A stretch of 59,415 nucleotides of DNA from positions 1 through 59,415 of the forward strand of contig CALFOM010000119.1 in NCBI GenBank assembly GCA_937919685.1, given 5' to 3'. Below the pieces are notes generated by a model that was not told the origin of the DNA, did not search any database, and saw only the letters and a list, made by a program, of their open reading frames with translations. Within the stretch, counting starts at the first letter, position 1. The number at the start of each line of letters is the position of its first letter. A program made the position numbers and the translations under genes. The DNA is from an uncultured Phycisphaera sp. GTDB taxonomy: Bacteria > Planctomycetota > Phycisphaerae > Phycisphaerales > SM1A02. Shown here one piece after another: positions 44,232 to 53,797 of this stretch.

Positions 44232-44732
44232 ATGTCCGGTCGTATCACCAAGTCTGACATGCAACTCAAGCCTGATCCCCGCTACGGAGATCTGGTTCTT
44301 TCACGATTCATCAACTGCATGATGCACGGTGGCAATAAGTCCACCGCGATTCGCGTGGTCTACAACGCATTCGACGAGATCCAGAAGCGACTCGACGACG
44401 GCAAGGCTCCGGACCTTCCGGAGACCGCCCTCGAGGTCTTCCATCTGGCACTCGACAACGTCCGGCCGCAGGTCGAAGTCCGATCGAAGCGGGTCGGTGG
44501 CGCGAACTATCAGGTTCCGATGCAGTTGAACCGTCGCCGCCAGCAGTCGCTGACCTTCCGTTGGATCATCGTCTCGGCTCGTGAAGAACGAGGCAAGCCG
44601 ATCCACCTGCGCCTTGCCAAGGAACTCTGGGACGCCGCCCACAACGAAGGCAAGTCGGTCACGACCCGCGAGAACACCCACCGAATGGCCGAAGCGAACC
44701 GTGCCTTCGCCCACTTCGGTCGCAATCGCTGA
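44232..44732 (+). CDS. rpsG: Small ribosomal subunit protein uS7
   Basis: 166 residues, about ten longer than E. coli S7 because of an insertion after the first helices (RLDDGKAPDLPETALEVFHL). DPRYGDLVLSRFINCMMHGG, NVRPQVEVRSKRVGGANYQV and REERGKPIHLRLAKELWDAA are typical. S7 nucleates the 30S head and often represses its own operon. A GGAAGGAG ribosome site precedes the ATG. The gene is followed by a strong terminator rather than fusA and tuf. Confidence 0.96.
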   Translation: MSGRITKSDMQLKPDPRYGDLVLSRFINCMMHGGNKSTAIRVVYNAFDEIQKRLDDGKAPDLPETALEVFHLALDNVRPQVEVRSKRVGGANYQVPMQLNRRRQQSLTFRWIIVSAREERGKPIHLRLAKELWDAAHNEGKSVTTRENTHRMAEANRAFAHFGRNR

Positions 44733-44762
44733 TCGCATCCCGCGATCTCCACGAATATGCCG

Positions 44763-44803
44763 CGGGCCGGATCTTCCACAAGATTCGGCCCGTGTTCTTT
44801 TTT
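44763..44803 (+). terminator. Intrinsic terminator after rpsG
   Basis: A 13-bp stem (CGGGCCGGATCTT at 44763-44775 with AAGATTCGGCCCG at 44780-44792, one G-U pair) and a CCAC loop are followed by TGTTCTTTTTT. It ends the rpsL-rpsG unit. Confidence 0.92.
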
Positions 44804-44820
44804 GCGGATTTGAGATCGGC

Positions 44821-45483
44821 TCATTCCGGCTTCGAATCGTAAGCAGCACGCTCGTGCAGACCGTCGCTTCCGTCGTCGTCTTCGTCGAAGATCTGCACTT
44901 CCAGAGTCTCGGTATCGACTCCTCGGGCCGAGGGGATTTCCCGGATCCGACTCATGACGAATGATGGAGGGCGCATCGCGGCCGCGAGTCGACGTTGGCG
45001 AAGCACGCGTCCATCGGCACTGATTGGATGAGGAGCATCGGGGCCGTCGAGTCGATCGCGGCTTCCTTCGCAGACCACGTAGTGGGGTCGTCGGCCATTC
45101 GCATGCGCGATTCGGATGATCGAGAGATCGCTTCCCGGAGCCGCGTCCTTAAATTGGTTGCCCAGGAGCGCCGCCCGGACCTCGTCGATCAGGTCGCGGC
45201 GGGCCATGAAGGCGACTCGGAGGTAACGATGTGCGGCATCGGTCTCCGCCAGCCGGACTTCCGCACAGGTCGCCGATCCGGTCATGACACCCGATTCAGG
45301 GATCGTCTTCGAGAGAATGGCTTGGATTTCGCGGATCCGAGTTTCGACGAGTTCGACGGCGTTTTGTCGGCGGCGTTCGGAGAGGTTCGCTCCCCAGTCG
45401 GGATGCTTCGGAACCGCATCCGGGAGCGAAGATTTCGACTCGTCCGGTGGTCCGTCGTTACGCTCCGGGTCTTTACGATTCAC
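44821..45483 (-). CDS. Hypothetical protein
   Basis: 220 residues from GTG 45483. The N-terminal 35 residues are charged and proline-rich, then come a helical segment (RRQNAVELVETRIREIQAIL) and a mixed region (YLRVAFMARRDLIDEVRAAL, then SIIRIAHANGRRPHYVVCEG). The end is acidic. It has no signal peptide, membrane helix or recognised motif. The start lies only 17 bp from the divergent Ni-SOD start, and the stop abuts the rpsG terminator. Frame use and composition support a real gene, but the function is unknown. Confidence 0.6.
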   Translation of the reverse strand: MNRKDPERNDGPPDESKSSLPDAVPKHPDWGANLSERRRQNAVELVETRIREIQAILSKTIPESGVMTGSATCAEVRLAETDAAHRYLRVAFMARRDLIDEVRAALLGNQFKDAAPGSDLSIIRIAHANGRRPHYVVCEGSRDRLDGPDAPHPISADGRVLRQRRLAAAMRPPSFVMSRIREIPSARGVDTETLEVQIFDEDDDGSDGLHERAAYDSKPE

Positions 45484-45500
45484 TCGAGGAGATCCCGATC

Positions 45501-46139
45501 ATGAAGAATACTACCCTTGCCGGCATCGTCGCCAGCACCATCGCCGGCGGCCTACTGGCGGTCAACGTACTTGATGCAGCCGCTCCGGACGTCCGGAGCG
45601 TCATCGAAACCGCTCGCGCTTCGGTCGCGGCGTCGTTGTCGGCTCATTGTGAGATTCCCTGTGGAATCTACGACGACCACGCCGAAGTCGAGCGGATGCG
45701 GCTGGACGCGAGGACGATTCAGAAGGCTTCCGCACAGATCGTAGCCTTGTCGAAGGACGTTCCGATCTCGAGCAACGGGGCCCATCTGAACACCATCGCT
45801 CGATGGGCCATGATCAAGGAGGAGCATGGTCGAAAACTCCAAAACACCGTCGCGTGGTATTTCCTGGCTCAGCGGGTAAAGGCGCCTGCGGCTGGCTCGG
45901 GTGATGCGGCTCGAGAGAAGTATCACGGGCAGTTGGCGGCATTCCACCGAATCTCGGTCGGGGCGATGAAGGCGGCTCAGAACCTTGATCCCGCCGCTAC
46001 CGAAGAACTGCTGGCCGCGATCGAAGCGATCGCGCCGTGGTATCCGGCAAACAAGGGGGCCGGGTCTGCGATCCTTCCGGACGATCATCTCGCACTCGAT
46101 GCCGCGGCCGATTCATGGCGTTCCAATCCCGGCGGTTGA
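45501..46139 (+). CDS. sodN: Nickel superoxide dismutase precursor with long leader
   Basis: 212 residues from ATG 45501, with GAGGAG 9 nt upstream. At residues 49-58 is HCEIPCGIYD, the Ni-hook signature HCxxPCGxY. After cleavage the new His1, with Cys2 and Cys6, would bind Ni, and Tyr9 would gate the site. Downstream helices (RLDARTIQKASAQIVALSKD, then MIKEEHGRKLQNTVAWYFLA) match the four-helix bundle. SodN converts superoxide to O2 and H2O2. The leader is 48 residues with a hydrophobic core (LAGIVASTIAGGLLAVNVL), much longer than the about 14-residue Streptomyces propeptide, with LSA before the His. No SodX-like peptidase gene is near. A terminator follows at 46186. Confidence 0.85.
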   Translation: MKNTTLAGIVASTIAGGLLAVNVLDAAAPDVRSVIETARASVAASLSAHCEIPCGIYDDHAEVERMRLDARTIQKASAQIVALSKDVPISSNGAHLNTIARWAMIKEEHGRKLQNTVAWYFLAQRVKAPAAGSGDAAREKYHGQLAAFHRISVGAMKAAQNLDPAATEELLAAIEAIAPWYPANKGAGSAILPDDHLALDAAADSWRSNPGG

Positions 46140-46185
46140 TCTGCCGGATCGACTCAAGGGCCCGAGGAAGACCGAAGAACGAATC

Positions 46186-46223
46186 AACTCCGCCTCGCAT
46201 CATGCGAGGCGGAGTTCTTTCAT
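46186..46223 (+). terminator. Intrinsic terminator after sodN
   Basis: A near-perfect palindrome, AACTCCGCCTCGC (46186-46198) with GCGAGGCGGAGTT (46204-46216), has a 5-nt loop and is followed by CTTTC. It lies 46 bp past the sodN stop and 57 bp before the ThiF-family start. Confidence 0.85.
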
Positions 46224-46272
46224 GCCGAATTTCCATTGGCCGGATTGGGCCTGTGGACGCTACGCTTCGAGC

Positions 46273-47370
46273 ATGTCTTCAGATCCCCGGTATCACCGTC
46301 AGACCCTGCTCCCCGGAATCGGTGAGCGAGGTCAGGAACGACTTCGGGACTCAACGGTGTTGATCGCAGGCTGCGGTGCCTTGGGGACCGTCGCTGCCGA
46401 TCTGCTCTGCCGCGCCGGGGTGGGGACGCTGGTGATTGTGGATCGGGACGTGGTCGAAGCGACAAATCTGCAACGGCAGACACTCTTCACCGAGCGTGAC
46501 GCGGAGCGGGGCATTCCAAAGGCCGAAGCTGCGAGACTTCGATTGGGGCAGGCGAATTCGACGGTGCGGATCCGGGCGTTCGTCGAGGACATCGACGCGG
46601 GCACCGTGGGAGCGGTCGCAGCCGGGTGTGATCTCGTGCTGGACGGACTGGACAACTTCGAGACGAGATATCTCCTCAACGACTACGCGGTCGCAAACGG
46701 CATTCCGTACATCTACGGCGCGGCCGTGGCGACCGAGGGTATGACGATGCCGATCCTTCCCCGCGGAGGACCCGGGGAGGATGCGAGGATTCAATGGGCC
46801 GACAGGGAAGCCACGCCCTGTCTCCGGTGTCTCTTTCCCGAGCCACCGCCGCCCGGAACGACGCCGACCTGCGATACCGCCGGCGTACTGGGAAGCGTGA
46901 CCGCAATGGTCGCGGCTCATCAGGTGTCCCAGGTCATCAAGTTGATCGTGGGTGACATCGCCGCAGTCGATCGGACCTTGAGGTCGTTCGATCTGTGGAC
47001 GAACAAGCATCGAGCGATGGACACATCGGCGGCATCGAACCCCGAGTGCACATGTTGCGTTCATGCCCATTTCGAATTTCTAGATTCCGAAGCCGCGTCG
47101 GCCAGGATGCTCTGCGGCCGAAATGCGGTCCAGCTCCGACCCGGCAGAACTCGGAGCTCGTTCGATCTCGACCGGATCGAGCGAGTACTTGCGGCCCACG
47201 GAGACTTCAAACGGGGAGCGGCGTCGGTGCGAGGCGTTCTGGAGGGTGAGCGGAGCCCCAGCGGCCACCCGGTTTCGATGCTGGTATTCGAGGACGGCCG
47301 GGCGATCGTCGAAGGCGACACGGATCTTGACTGGGCAAGGGGCGTCTTCGATCGTTTCATCGGAAGTTGA
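46273..47370 (+). CDS. ThiF/MoeB-family adenylyltransferase (E1-like)
   Basis: 365 residues from ATG 46273; the long in-frame opening upstream overlaps sodN. The N-terminal RYHRQTLLPGIGERGQERL and nucleotide loop VLIAGCGALGTVAADLL match ThiF/MoeB. DRDVVEATNLQRQTLF and CDLVLDGLDNFETRYLLNDY are the ATP/acceptor blocks. Zinc ligands are CLRCLFPE and CTCC. These enzymes adenylate the C-terminal Gly of MoaD or ThiS-type proteins for sulfur transfer. The tail (about 285-365) is not a clear rhodanese. No ThiS, MoaD or thiG gene is adjacent, so the partner is unresolved. Confidence 0.88.
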   Translation: MSSDPRYHRQTLLPGIGERGQERLRDSTVLIAGCGALGTVAADLLCRAGVGTLVIVDRDVVEATNLQRQTLFTERDAERGIPKAEAARLRLGQANSTVRIRAFVEDIDAGTVGAVAAGCDLVLDGLDNFETRYLLNDYAVANGIPYIYGAAVATEGMTMPILPRGGPGEDARIQWADREATPCLRCLFPEPPPPGTTPTCDTAGVLGSVTAMVAAHQVSQVIKLIVGDIAAVDRTLRSFDLWTNKHRAMDTSAASNPECTCCVHAHFEFLDSEAASARMLCGRNAVQLRPGRTRSSFDLDRIERVLAAHGDFKRGAASVRGVLEGERSPSGHPVSMLVFEDGRAIVEGDTDLDWARGVFDRFIGS

Positions 47371-47499
47371 TCCCGATCTGGGATCTTTGCGATGACGACC
47401 GGTATCATTCACGGTGGAATCACGAGGATTCGCGAGGAATCGACTCATTGTGAGTCCGATTCCATGTTCAAAGTTTGACTACCGGAGTTGAAATTCCAG

Positions 47500-48024
47500 A
47501 TGACGACCGCAACCAGCACTTCACTCGGAACCATTATTTGTCAGTGTTCGACCTACACTTTGGGTTACGCCGAGCAACTTGCCGCTGACATCCCGGCAGA
47601 CCGATGGAATGATCACGGGATGGACGGAATGAACCATCCCGCATTTCTCTACGGGCATCTGGCGATTTACCCCAACAAAGTCTTGGCGGGCTTCCTCGAC
47701 CGTGCCGATCTGGTGGTCCCCTGCCCGTTCGACGAAGCGCCGCTGGAACAGGGTCAGGAATGTCTCGCCGACGCCGCGCTGTATCCAACCAAGGATGTCG
47801 TCATGCCGTACTTCAAGGAACGCTACGAGACGGTCCTTGGCATTCTTCCCGACATCGCCCCTGAGATTTTCGCGATGGCCAATCCGCTCGGTGGTGGTTT
47901 CGCCGAACGACTCCCTACCAGCGGCGCCGCGGTGAACTTCATGATGAACAACCACATCATGATGCATGCCGGTCAGGTCAGTCACTGGCGCCGAGCCATC
48001 GGTCTGGGCTCCTTGAGTTCCTGA
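47500..48024 (+). CDS. DinB-superfamily protein
   Basis: 174 residues from ATG 47500; an upstream in-frame TTG (47488) is less likely. Histidines are spaced as in DinB/YfiT four-helix proteins: NHPAFLYGHLAIYPNK, and NNHIMMHAGQVSHWRRAIGL near the end. This fold binds a divalent metal with three His and occurs in thiol transferases and damage-induced proteins. No thiol (bacillithiol or mycothiol) context is seen. A strong terminator follows at 48063. Confidence 0.8.
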   Translation: MTTATSTSLGTIICQCSTYTLGYAEQLAADIPADRWNDHGMDGMNHPAFLYGHLAIYPNKVLAGFLDRADLVVPCPFDEAPLEQGQECLADAALYPTKDVVMPYFKERYETVLGILPDIAPEIFAMANPLGGGFAERLPTSGAAVNFMMNNHIMMHAGQVSHWRRAIGLGSLSS

Positions 48025-48062
48025 CTTAGTTTCAGTTCCTGAGTCAATGTTTGGATTTTCGC

Positions 48063-48096
48063 ACTCCGAGGGCTCAGAGAGTCCTCGGAGTTTTTT
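48063..48096 (+). terminator. Intrinsic terminator after the DinB-like gene
   Basis: A perfect 9-bp stem (ACTCCGAGG at 48063-48071 with CCTCGGAGT at 48083-48091) and an 11-nt loop run into TTTTTT. Confidence 0.92.
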
Positions 48097-48125
48097 GACG
48101 CCTGTTCACGTGCCGGAGACCGTTC

Positions 48126-50618
48126 ATGAGATCGAACCTCTTCGCCGGATTTCACGCCGTCGCTCTTCGGCTCGTCGCGGTCGGCATCGCGGTGCTGGTC
48201 ATCCGCGACGTGGCGCCTGGCCAAGGCGCTCCCGGAGAGGTCCCCGATCCGATGGGCCTTCGCGAGGTGAACGATCTGCTCGACCGATATCTCGAGGTGG
48301 GTCCTTCAGAGCGGCTGGTGGTCGAGGCGATTCACGACGACTATCTCGCGGATTTCGCCCGGATCCGGGACGACGAGATCGCCGAATTTCTAGAGTTTGG
48401 AAGAGTCCTGCGGGCCCCCGCCGGTCGCGCGGCGACCAACTTCATGCCTTCTCTGGACGCATTGAAGGCCTACGTGGAATCGTGGCGGACTGCTGTCTTG
48501 CTGGTCCATCGCCTCGATGATCGGTTCTTCGCCTCGTTGTCGGCGTCGCTCGGAGACGATCCCACGGCCGGCGTCGAGCGGGCAAGGCTGGTCCGCCGAC
48601 GACGGGCCAATGCGTCGTCAGCCATGGGTGGGGGGATCCTCCCGGATTCGGGCCTCGACGAAGCATTCTGGTTGATCGAGCCGACGGTGGCGGAGGTCGC
48701 CGCGGTGGACGACGTCCTTCGTGGGCTCGAGATGGCGGCGCCCCGACTCGTCGAGTCGATTGCAGAACGATCGGTGGAAGCGGTCTTGGAAGTGGCCCAG
48801 CAACTGTCCGAGGCAGGTTACGGCGACCTCTCCGACGAGGACATGAACGGCGATGGAGCGAGCAGCCCCGATCGCGAGCGGGTTCAGGCAATGATGGAGG
48901 TGATTTCCCAGGTCTATGCCGAGAGTATGGGCAAGGTGCTCGAATCACGGGAGAAGCTCGCGGATCGGGAAGTCGACGCCGCTCGATCGCTGCGAGGCCG
49001 ACTCGATCCGGACCGTTGGGTCTTGGTCAAACGACGCTGGGCGTCTCGGTCGTTTCCGGAGGCGGGTATTCAAGACAGTCCGTTCCGACCGAACGTACCT
49101 CGGATCGCCCGCAAGGTCGTCGAGCTCCTGACCCCGGAATCCGACGACGGTGCTGCGGTCGAGGAGATTCTGACCGGGTGGTATCGAAATGACGACATGA
49201 TCACTGATCGAATGATCGAGGCGGGACGGGCGACCGTAAGAGCCATGCTCGAGGGGATGCTCTCGATGGGCGAGTCGGGATTCGAGGATTCCGTGTTGCC
49301 GCTCGTCGAGTCACGAACCGCCCTTGGGCAGCGGACGATCGAATCACTGCTCGTTCTGCTTCCGGAGGACCTCCGAACGAAGCTGCTTGCCGGCGAGGCG
49401 ATCCCCGTGGACACGGAGGAGTCGCTCCGTCGAATCCCCGGTGAAGGCGTCGTTGTCGCCGCCGATGCGATTCCGCACGAGCATCCACCGTCCGGTCCGA
49501 TCGAAGGATCGTCGCAAGCCGTCAATCCAATTTCGATCGACGAGCTGGGAACGATGCTCGAGATCCTGCGTCTGGACGAGGCCAGCCGAAACATCGCACG
49601 CTCCCTCCACGTTGACTATCTCGACGACTGGTCCAAGGGAGTGACGCCGATCCTCGATCGGGCGGCGGCGCGAACACTCTGGGCCGACGGTGAGGCGTTC
49701 GGTATCGAGGCCTTGGCGCAGTGCGATGATCATCGAGCAGCAGTGGGAACGGCAATCGAACTCGATGATCGTCTGTTCGCGGACTTCGCCGTGGCGTTCG
49801 GAACCGCGATCCCCGATCACGGTCTCGACGCGGTTCGACTCCAGCGAATCTTCGATCGATCCCTCGCTTCGCGACCGCTTCTGAGTGAGTTTCTCACCTC
49901 GGGCCCCGAGCCCGTGGAGGCGAGTCCCTTCGAGATCATCGCGTCGCTCCACTTCGATCCCGCGACCCGGGCCATCGCGGAGGCGGCATTGCTTCCCGCG
50001 ACGGCGGAAATCCTTGCGGCCTACGACGGCATCGATCTGATCCGCCTCGCCCAGGCACGACAAGAAATCGTCGATTCGGTCGATTTGAATAACGCCGAGT
50101 TGGACTACGAAGCGTTCATCCAGGCACGTTTCAATCGGAGAATCCTCGCGAATGCCGAATCCGATCGACGTCGATTGAAGACCGAAACGGCCCTGATTGA
50201 GGTGGTGCTTCCGGCGCTCGCGCATCGGCCCGTCCTTGAACTTCGAATGGAGATGCTCGACCGTGCCCTCCCGATCCAGAGGGAGTCTGCATCGTTGGAC
50301 GTCGTACGGCGAACGTTGCGGCTGCCCGAGCTGGACTCAGCGCGGATGGGGCGGATCGAGGCCGTCCTGCTCGAGCATCTTGTAGAGGAGCAGAAGCTCA
50401 TCGATCGGCTGCAGGTGCTGCGTCTTGAGATGTGGCGCATGCCGGACGTTGTCGCGATCGAAGGGGGCGTTCGGTCGACGTTCGATGCCGAACAGGCTCG
50501 AGGCCAGGAGATCGGGAAGATCGTGTTTCGACGGAATGAACTTCGGGAACGGCTGCGGCAGAGGGTGCTCGCAACGTTGTCTCCCGAGCAGGTCGCTCGG
50601 GTGACCGGCGGCGGGTGA
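48126..50618 (+). CDS. Large secreted or membrane-anchored helical protein with internal duplication
   Basis: 830 residues beginning with a signal-like helix (VALRLVAVGIAVLVIRDVAP). The rest is mostly charged alpha-helix. Two halves share blocks in the same order: LVVEAIHDDYLADF (near 65) with IARSLHVDYLDDW (near 490), LLVHRLDDRFFASLSASLGD (near 125) with TAIELDDRLFADFAVAFGTA (near 542), and a third helical pair near 177 and 601. The spacing between blocks is nearly equal, indicating a roughly 425-residue duplication. The C-terminus (NELRERLRQRVLATLSPEQV) recalls Spy/CpxP-like helices only loosely. It ends 33 bp before glpK and could be co-transcribed. No function is proposed. Confidence 0.7.
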   Translation: MRSNLFAGFHAVALRLVAVGIAVLVIRDVAPGQGAPGEVPDPMGLREVNDLLDRYLEVGPSERLVVEAIHDDYLADFARIRDDEIAEFLEFGRVLRAPAGRAATNFMPSLDALKAYVESWRTAVLLVHRLDDRFFASLSASLGDDPTAGVERARLVRRRRANASSAMGGGILPDSGLDEAFWLIEPTVAEVAAVDDVLRGLEMAAPRLVESIAERSVEAVLEVAQQLSEAGYGDLSDEDMNGDGASSPDRERVQAMMEVISQVYAESMGKVLESREKLADREVDAARSLRGRLDPDRWVLVKRRWASRSFPEAGIQDSPFRPNVPRIARKVVELLTPESDDGAAVEEILTGWYRNDDMITDRMIEAGRATVRAMLEGMLSMGESGFEDSVLPLVESRTALGQRTIESLLVLLPEDLRTKLLAGEAIPVDTEESLRRIPGEGVVVAADAIPHEHPPSGPIEGSSQAVNPISIDELGTMLEILRLDEASRNIARSLHVDYLDDWSKGVTPILDRAAARTLWADGEAFGIEALAQCDDHRAAVGTAIELDDRLFADFAVAFGTAIPDHGLDAVRLQRIFDRSLASRPLLSEFLTSGPEPVEASPFEIIASLHFDPATRAIAEAALLPATAEILAAYDGIDLIRLAQARQEIVDSVDLNNAELDYEAFIQARFNRRILANAESDRRRLKTETALIEVVLPALAHRPVLELRMEMLDRALPIQRESASLDVVRRTLRLPELDSARMGRIEAVLLEHLVEEQKLIDRLQVLRLEMWRMPDVVAIEGGVRSTFDAEQARGQEIGKIVFRRNELRERLRQRVLATLSPEQVARVTGGG

Positions 50619-50651
50619 AATCCGTAGGATGTTCTCCGGAGGATCAACTTG

Positions 50652-52157
50652 ATGTCTAAGCAATACGTTCTGGCGTTTGACGAAGGAACCAGCAGCTGCC
50701 GATCGATCGTCTTTGATTCGGACGGCAGCATAAAGGGTGTCGATCAGACCGAATTCACCCAGTTCTTTCCCCGTCCTGGGCTGGTGGAGCACGACGCCAC
50801 CGAGATCTGGGAAAAGCAACTCGGAACGGCTCGCGCTGCGATCAAGAATGCGGGGATCACCGCCGACGAGATTGCCGCGATCGGCATCACGAATCAACGC
50901 GAGACGATTGTGGTCTGGGATCGGAAGACCGGCGAACCGATCCACCACGCGATCGTGTGGCAGGATCGAAGAACCAGCGAATTCACGGAGAAACTGAAGG
51001 CCGACGGCCATGAACCAGACGTGCAGGCCCGGACCGGGCTGGTGCTCGATCCGTACTTCTCGGGGAGCAAGTTGAAGTGGATCCTCGATGAGGTGCCTGG
51101 CGCCCGCGAGCGGGCGGGGCGCGGTGAACTCGCCGCGGGCACGATCGACTGCTGGCTGGTCTGGAAACTCACCAACGGCGCGGTTCATGCGACCGACCCG
51201 AGCAACGCCTGTCGGACGCTCCTGTGGAACATTCACACGGGCGAATGGGACGAATCCCTCTTGCAGCTCTTCGACGTTCCGCGGGAGATCCTTCCCGATG
51301 TCGTGCCGTCGAGCGCCGTCGTCGGAGAGTCGGCCGCGGATCTTCTCGGGGCATCACTTCCCATCGCGGGCATCGTGGGGGATCAGCAAGCGGCGCTTTT
51401 CGGTCAACTCTGCACGCGAGACGGCATGGTGAAAAACACCTACGGAACCGGGTGCTTCATGCTGATGCACACTGGCACCACGCCGAAACCGAGTCCATCG
51501 CGAATGCTCACCACCGTGGCTTGGCAAATCGGGGACGGTCCGCTTGAATATGCCCTCGAAGGCAGCGTGTTCATCGCCGGAGCGGCCATCCAGTGGCTTC
51601 GTGATGGTCTGAAGATCATCAAGTCGGCGCCTGAAGTCAACGACCTCGCGGGAAGCGTCGCCGACACCGATGGGGTGATGGTCGTCCCAGCGTTCGCAGG
51701 ACTTGGAGCGCCCTACTGGGATCCGAACGCCCGGGGTGCGGTCCTTGGTCTCACGCGGGGTTCGTCAGACGCCCACATCGCATTGGCGACGCTCCGTAGC
51801 CTCGCCTATCGATCCAACGATATTCTCCAGTGCATGACCAAGGACAGCGGCATCGCGATCAAGGAGATTCGAGTCGATGGCGGTGCGTGTGCGAGCGATT
51901 TACTCATGCAGTTCCAGGCGGATCTTCTCGGAGTGCCCGTCCAGCGACCGGTCATGACCGAATCCACGGCGGCTGGCGCGGCCTATATGGCGGGCCTTGC
52001 GACGGGCGTATGGAAAAATCTCGAGGATCTCGAATCGCATCACGAGATCGATCGGGTCTTTGAGCCTGTGATGGACGATGCTGAGCGGAGCAAGCTGGTG
52101 TACTGGTGGAACAAGGCGATCGAGCGGACGCTCGACTGGATGGAGGACGAATCATGA
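50652..52157 (+). CDS. glpK: Glycerol kinase
   Basis: 501 residues from ATG 50652, with GGAGGA 9 nt upstream. The FGGY-kinase N-terminus ([20 protein letters not shown]), the substrate region [12 protein letters not shown], and [14 protein letters not shown] and [15 protein letters not shown] blocks are all present. It phosphorylates glycerol to sn-glycerol-3-phosphate. The stop overlaps the glpD start (ATGA at 52154), so kinase and dehydrogenase are coupled. No glpF transporter is seen in the window. Confidence 0.96.
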   Translation: MSKQYVLAFDEGTSSCRSIVFDSDGSIKGVDQTEFTQFFPRPGLVEHDATEIWEKQLGTARAAIKNAGITADEIAAIGITNQRETIVVWDRKTGEPIHHAIVWQDRRTSEFTEKLKADGHEPDVQARTGLVLDPYFSGSKLKWILDEVPGARERAGRGELAAGTIDCWLVWKLTNGAVHATDPSNACRTLLWNIHTGEWDESLLQLFDVPREILPDVVPSSAVVGESAADLLGASLPIAGIVGDQQAALFGQLCTRDGMVKNTYGTGCFMLMHTGTTPKPSPSRMLTTVAWQIGDGPLEYALEGSVFIAGAAIQWLRDGLKIIKSAPEVNDLAGSVADTDGVMVVPAFAGLGAPYWDPNARGAVLGLTRGSSDAHIALATLRSLAYRSNDILQCMTKDSGIAIKEIRVDGGACASDLLMQFQADLLGVPVQRPVMTESTAAGAAYMAGLATGVWKNLEDLESHHEIDRVFEPVMDDAERSKLVYWWNKAIERTLDWMEDES

Positions 52158-53731
52158 AGCGTTCCGAGATGATCGATCGCCTTCGTGGCGGGGATTTCGA
52201 GGTTCTGGTGATCGGTGGCGGCGCGACCGGTTTGGGGGTCGCGGTGGACGCGGCGAGCCGCGGGTACCGGACGGCGTTGGTCGAAGCGGAGGATTTCGCG
52301 AAGGCCACGAGCAGCCGGAGTACCAAACTCGTCCACGGCGGTGTCCGCTATCTCGAGCAGATGGACATTTCGTTGGTCACCGAGGCATTGCGGGAGCGTG
52401 GCATCTTCTATCGCAACGCGCCGCACATCGTTCGCGATCTCCCCTTCATCGTTCCCCGATACAAGTGGTGGGAGGGGCCGTTCTACGGCGCGGGTTTGAA
52501 GGCCTACGACCTGCTGGCGGGCAAGTTGAATCTCGCACCGAGCCGCAGCCTGAGTGCTGAAGAGACCATCGCCGAAATTCCCAACGTCGAGACGAAGGGG
52601 CTCCGCGGCGGCGTGCGGTATCACGACGGTCAGTTCGATGATGCTCGAATGGCTGCGGCGCTCGCGATGACTGCGGCCGATCACGGCGCCGCGATCGCCA
52701 CGAGGTGCCGGGTCATCGGGCTTCTCAAGGAAGGTGATCACTGCGTCGGAGTCCGCGTCGTGGACCGCGAAGCCGTTGGAGGCGACGAGGAATTCGAGAT
52801 TCGCGCGAAGGTCGTGATCAACGCCTGTGGCATCTTTGCGGACGAGATCCGCCGCATGGACGAGCCGGAATGCCATTCAGTGATCGAGCCCGCGCAAGGG
52901 GTTCATCTCGTTCTGGATAAGAGCTTCCAACCGTCCGAGACCGCGATCATGGTGCCGCACACCGACGACGGTCGGGTGTTGTTCGTGATTCCATGGCATG
53001 GTCGAGTGGTGGTTGGAACCACCGACACGCCAATGAAGTCGGCGGACCTCGAGCCACGAGCACTGCCGGACGAGGTGGACTTTATTCTTCGCAATGCGAA
53101 TCGATATCTCGCCAGAGATCCGTCTCGCGCGGACGTGAAGTCGGTCTTCGCCGGTCAAAGGCCGCTCGTTCATCCGGGAGGAAACACCGGAAATTCCAAG
53201 GCGATCTCCCGGAATCATGAGGTATTCGTGAGTTCAGCGGGAGTGGTGACGATCGTCGGTGGCAAGTGGACGACCTATCGCAAGATGGCAGAGGACACTC
53301 TCAAGCACGCGATATCCGTGGGCGGACTCGATGAACGTCCGTGTATCACAGAGGAACTCAAGGTTCACGCCGCCCTCGAACGCGATGATCCGAATCTCCC
53401 TGCCCATGATCCTCACCGGATGTACGGGAGTGATTCCGCCCGTATCTTGGAGATCGCAGCAGCGGATCCCGCGCTGGCCGAGCCGATTCACCCGGATCTT
53501 CCGTATACCGGTGCCGAGATCGTCTGGGCGGCGAGGGAGGAAATGGCGCTCGATCTGGACGATGCGCTCTCCCGTCGAACCCGTTCGTTGTTGCTCGATG
53601 CCAGCGCCGCGATCGAGGCGGCGCCTCGGGCGGCTTCGATTCTCGCATCGGAACTTGGACGCGACGCTCAGTGGGAGACTGATCAAGTGCGTTCGTTCAC
53701 GAAACTGGCCAACGGGTATCTACTGTCCTGA
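52154..53731 (+). CDS. glpD: Glycerol-3-phosphate dehydrogenase, FAD-dependent
   Basis: 525 residues from ATG 52154 overlapping the glpK stop; upstream in-frame codons lie within glpK. The FAD-binding N-terminus is [20 protein letters not shown], then [20 protein letters not shown], and later [20 protein letters not shown], a GlpD signature. It oxidises G3P to dihydroxyacetone phosphate and passes electrons to quinone at the membrane. With glpK it makes glycerol a usable carbon source. Confidence 0.96.
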   Translation: MKRSEMIDRLRGGDFEVLVIGGGATGLGVAVDAASRGYRTALVEAEDFAKATSSRSTKLVHGGVRYLEQMDISLVTEALRERGIFYRNAPHIVRDLPFIVPRYKWWEGPFYGAGLKAYDLLAGKLNLAPSRSLSAEETIAEIPNVETKGLRGGVRYHDGQFDDARMAAALAMTAADHGAAIATRCRVIGLLKEGDHCVGVRVVDREAVGGDEEFEIRAKVVINACGIFADEIRRMDEPECHSVIEPAQGVHLVLDKSFQPSETAIMVPHTDDGRVLFVIPWHGRVVVGTTDTPMKSADLEPRALPDEVDFILRNANRYLARDPSRADVKSVFAGQRPLVHPGGNTGNSKAISRNHEVFVSSAGVVTIVGGKWTTYRKMAEDTLKHAISVGGLDERPCITEELKVHAALERDDPNLPAHDPHRMYGSDSARILEIAAADPALAEPIHPDLPYTGAEIVWAAREEMALDLDDALSRRTRSLLLDASAAIEAAPRAASILASELGRDAQWETDQVRSFTKLANGYLLS

Positions 53732-53797
53732 GATCGATCACGGGATCGATTCAAGGAAAAACTCGCGCGGATCGTCTTGGGAGCGTTCAACTTGCAG

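Noticed and set aside
53725-53760. Palindromic GATCGATC sequence after glpD as a terminator
   Set aside because: The stem is imperfect and the tail is A-rich rather than T-rich.
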